This document shows, piece by piece, positions 62,641 through 64,000 of a stretch of DNA of 64,000 nt (positions are counted from its first letter, which is position 1; each line of letters opens with the position of its first letter). Both the position numbers and the translations under genes were made by a program. Location: assembly GCF_050948175.1 (NCBI RefSeq), contig NW_027490178.1, positions 620,001-684,000 on the forward strand. Direction: 5' to 3'. The DNA is from Xylocopa sonorina. Lineage: Eukaryota > Arthropoda > Insecta > Hymenoptera > Apidae. The notes under the pieces were generated by a model, which did not search any database, was not told the origin of the DNA, and saw only the letters and a list, made by a program, of their open reading frames with translations.

Positions 62641-62868
62641 TTAACACATTGCGGACGGGTGACGAGGTATCTCGTTTTTAGAAAACTAAACGTTGCGAAC
62701 GGGTCACGATATATCTCGTTTTCACGATTTTTTTATTCAGTCGGCAACTGAGCAAGGAGCTGCAAATGTTTCTGTTACGTTACGATGGTATCGATGTCTC
62801 TCGCATTCCGAAACCAAAGCGAAACAACTGAATCATTCCTTAAATTTAAGAAAAAACAGTCATTATTG
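62641..62868 (+). mobile_element. Possible piggyBac-like element end at a satellite TTAA
   Basis: The satellite is intact up to gcgttTTAA, whose TTAA (62641-62644) is native to the monomer (usual gttttaagaag). Next comes CACATTGCGGACGGGTGACG, then a second related copy, CGTTGCGAACGGGTCACG, about 45 bp on. Each copy is followed by a tatctcgttttt-like segment. TTAA targets and subterminal repeats are characteristic of piggyBac-superfamily elements. No transposase is visible, since an LTR starts at 62869. It could also be a MITE or an unrelated array boundary. Confidence 0.5.
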
Positions 62869-64000
62869 TGTAACGTCCGCCGAACCTCGCGGTACCTCCT
62901 TCACCGCCCGGCAGAGCCACACGCATCGCCTGTCGCCACCTCAAAGACGAGCTCACCGTGTATGCGATCGCCGAGCTAAGGCAGCCACCCCCGCAACCAG
63001 GAGTTGGGCCACACGACCGCGCTACGACGCGTGCCTTCCAGACAGCTGGAGCACGACCGAGCCACAGCTTCCGCACGAGGACCATTCCACGTATCAGGAA
63101 GGGTCGCCCGCCGTTACGCTCCCGTACCCATACTTTTCATACCATTATAATTATAATTAAGCGAATCCTATAACTTAAGCACACGACACTCCATGTACGC
63201 ACACGACACAACACACACAACCTAGCATAAGGCGTTTCATGTGTTATTCTAATTTTCAAGATCATAATTAATCGTAATAAGAAGTAAGCGAAGCGCCCGA
63301 CGCGCGCGGCTCACGCCTAACGCGCGCGCCCTACCACGATCGTCCACACCACTCCGTGGGCCGAGCGTCCGCCCCACTCTGGGGACCTGCGACTCGCGCG
63401 CCCCGCGATCCGAGGAGGTCGCGGGCCCGCGAGCTGATGGTCAATACGAGTCATCCGCTCCAAGCGAGCGTACCTCCCTCAAATCCAATCTCTAGTTCGA
63501 GCCATTCGCTCCAAGCGAGCACTCCTTTATCGTAATCCAATCTTACTATTTCAACTTAAACTCTAATTCAATTCAAGTCCTTATTCTAAACTCTAATTAT
63601 CGTGTCCTAGTACTTAGTCAACTTTAGCATAGGGAAGTATCAGTGTATGCTTAGTTTTATTTAGAATATACTTTATTTTTACCAGTACTACAATTCTCAT
63701 CATTCTAAATATTCCTTGCCTTATTATTATTATAAATTCATTCATTGCGAAGTCTTCCACGAGTTCACGCGTCTTCAAGAACATTCACAAGCTCCGAACT
63801 TTAGTCAAACTTGGTAATCGATCAGTTATAGCCGACCGCCGCTTAGCTGCATCGACCCACAGCGAGGCTAGAGCAAGGACACTCGTCGATTTTCCATATT
63901 TCTGGACCGGTAAACTAGAGCGGACCGACGCTTAGTGGACCCGTATCTGGACTTTTGGAAACCGACTCAAATGCGTCATTCCGGTACAACTAAACGAACT
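62869..64000 (+). repeat. Start of a second gypsy-type LTR, runs off the window
   Basis: It begins TGTAACGTCCGCC after acagtcattattg and shows the same architecture as the LTRs at 2019 and 15915. It has a GC-rich block with gacgcgcgcgg (63300), ccgaggaggtcgcggg (63411) against gtcgaggaggtcgcag, then an AT-rich tract with tttagaatatactttatt (63660). Overall sequence similarity is low, so it is a related but different family. A repeated ccgctccaagcgagcg motif occurs at about 63450 and 63505. The end, the internal region and the orientation partner are outside the window. The open frames here are not convincing genes. Confidence 0.65.

Larger units (their letters stand above)
17460..62644. repeat. 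Satellite array, about 174-bp monomer (right part, about 260 copies)
   Basis: An uninterrupted head-to-tail array. A representative monomer is 61025-61197. It contains the perfect palindrome GCGATATCGC (61064-61073), the dyad CTACG-ATA-CGTAG (61101-61113) and the dyad TTCCT-agca-AGGAA (61131-61144), plus about ten CpG sites. Three tail classes occur: gtgaatacgag, gtgtatgcgag and gtgtagacgag. They are combined with cacttcgcaatg, cactccacaatg or cactgcacaatg junctions. The array is not uniform: many blocks of 1 to 17 monomers are duplicated at lags near multiples of 174 bp. There are no insertions, genes or RNA genes in these 45 kb. All open frames here belong to the repeat. Confidence 0.98.

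Noticed and set aside
17460..62644. Regular dimeric (A-B) higher-order structure throughout the array
   Set aside because: Tail classes do not alternate regularly. Duplicated blocks are local and of different sizes.
62693..63160. 155-codon ORF at the right end
   Set aside because: It spans the junction between the presumed piggyBac-like end and the LTR, so it cannot be an original gene. It starts without ATG context and shows no motif.
1..64000. Telomeric TTAGG repeats, CENP-B box, rRNA or tRNA genes
   Set aside because: No tandem TTAGG run, no CENP-B-box match in the monomer consensus and no RNA gene signature were seen by eye.

Overview
The window looks like heterochromatin from an arthropod, most likely an insect. 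About 47 kb of the 64 kb is one tandem satellite with a monomer of about 174 bp. The rest is mobile DNA lodged in that satellite: a Ty3/gypsy retrotransposon and an R1-clade non-LTR retrotransposon, both of insect type. CpG dinucleotides are frequent in the satellite and the transposons, as expected where repeats are not heavily methylated. I see no single-copy host gene, rRNA, tRNA or CRISPR array. The species cannot be named from the sequence.

Layout. 1-2018: satellite, about 12 monomers. 2019-17455: one Ty3/gypsy LTR retrotransposon on the + strand, flanked by a 4-bp target duplication (ctac) and inserted in a satellite monomer. Its order is 5' LTR, primer-binding site, gag, protease, first half of RT, a block of two non-LTR insertions (6444-12903), second half of RT, RNase H, linker domain, integrase, polypurine tract, 3' LTR. 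gag and pol carry several stops and frameshifts, so the copy is dead. 17460-62644: satellite, about 260 monomers, with many embedded segmental duplications of 1 to 17 monomers. 62641-62868: a possible piggyBac-like terminus joined to a TTAA that belongs to the satellite monomer. 62869-64000: the start of a second, related LTR that runs off the window.

Nested insertions. The R1-clade element lies on the - strand (6444-12357). It has one long EN-RT frame with a single stop near the C-terminus, no visible ORF1, and a 1.8-kb, very structured 5' region. That region includes seven hairpins spaced about 70 bp apart, whose middle stem pairs only in the element's own RNA sense. A second, 0.53-kb element (12371-12903) shares its 3' end and sits in the same 13-bp target, so the target occurs three times.

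The points most worth pursuing are the hairpin array, the repeated use of one target site inside a gypsy RT gene, the dyad-rich satellite with fresh higher-order duplications, and the TTAA junction. Identities quoted are by-eye comparisons, not alignments.
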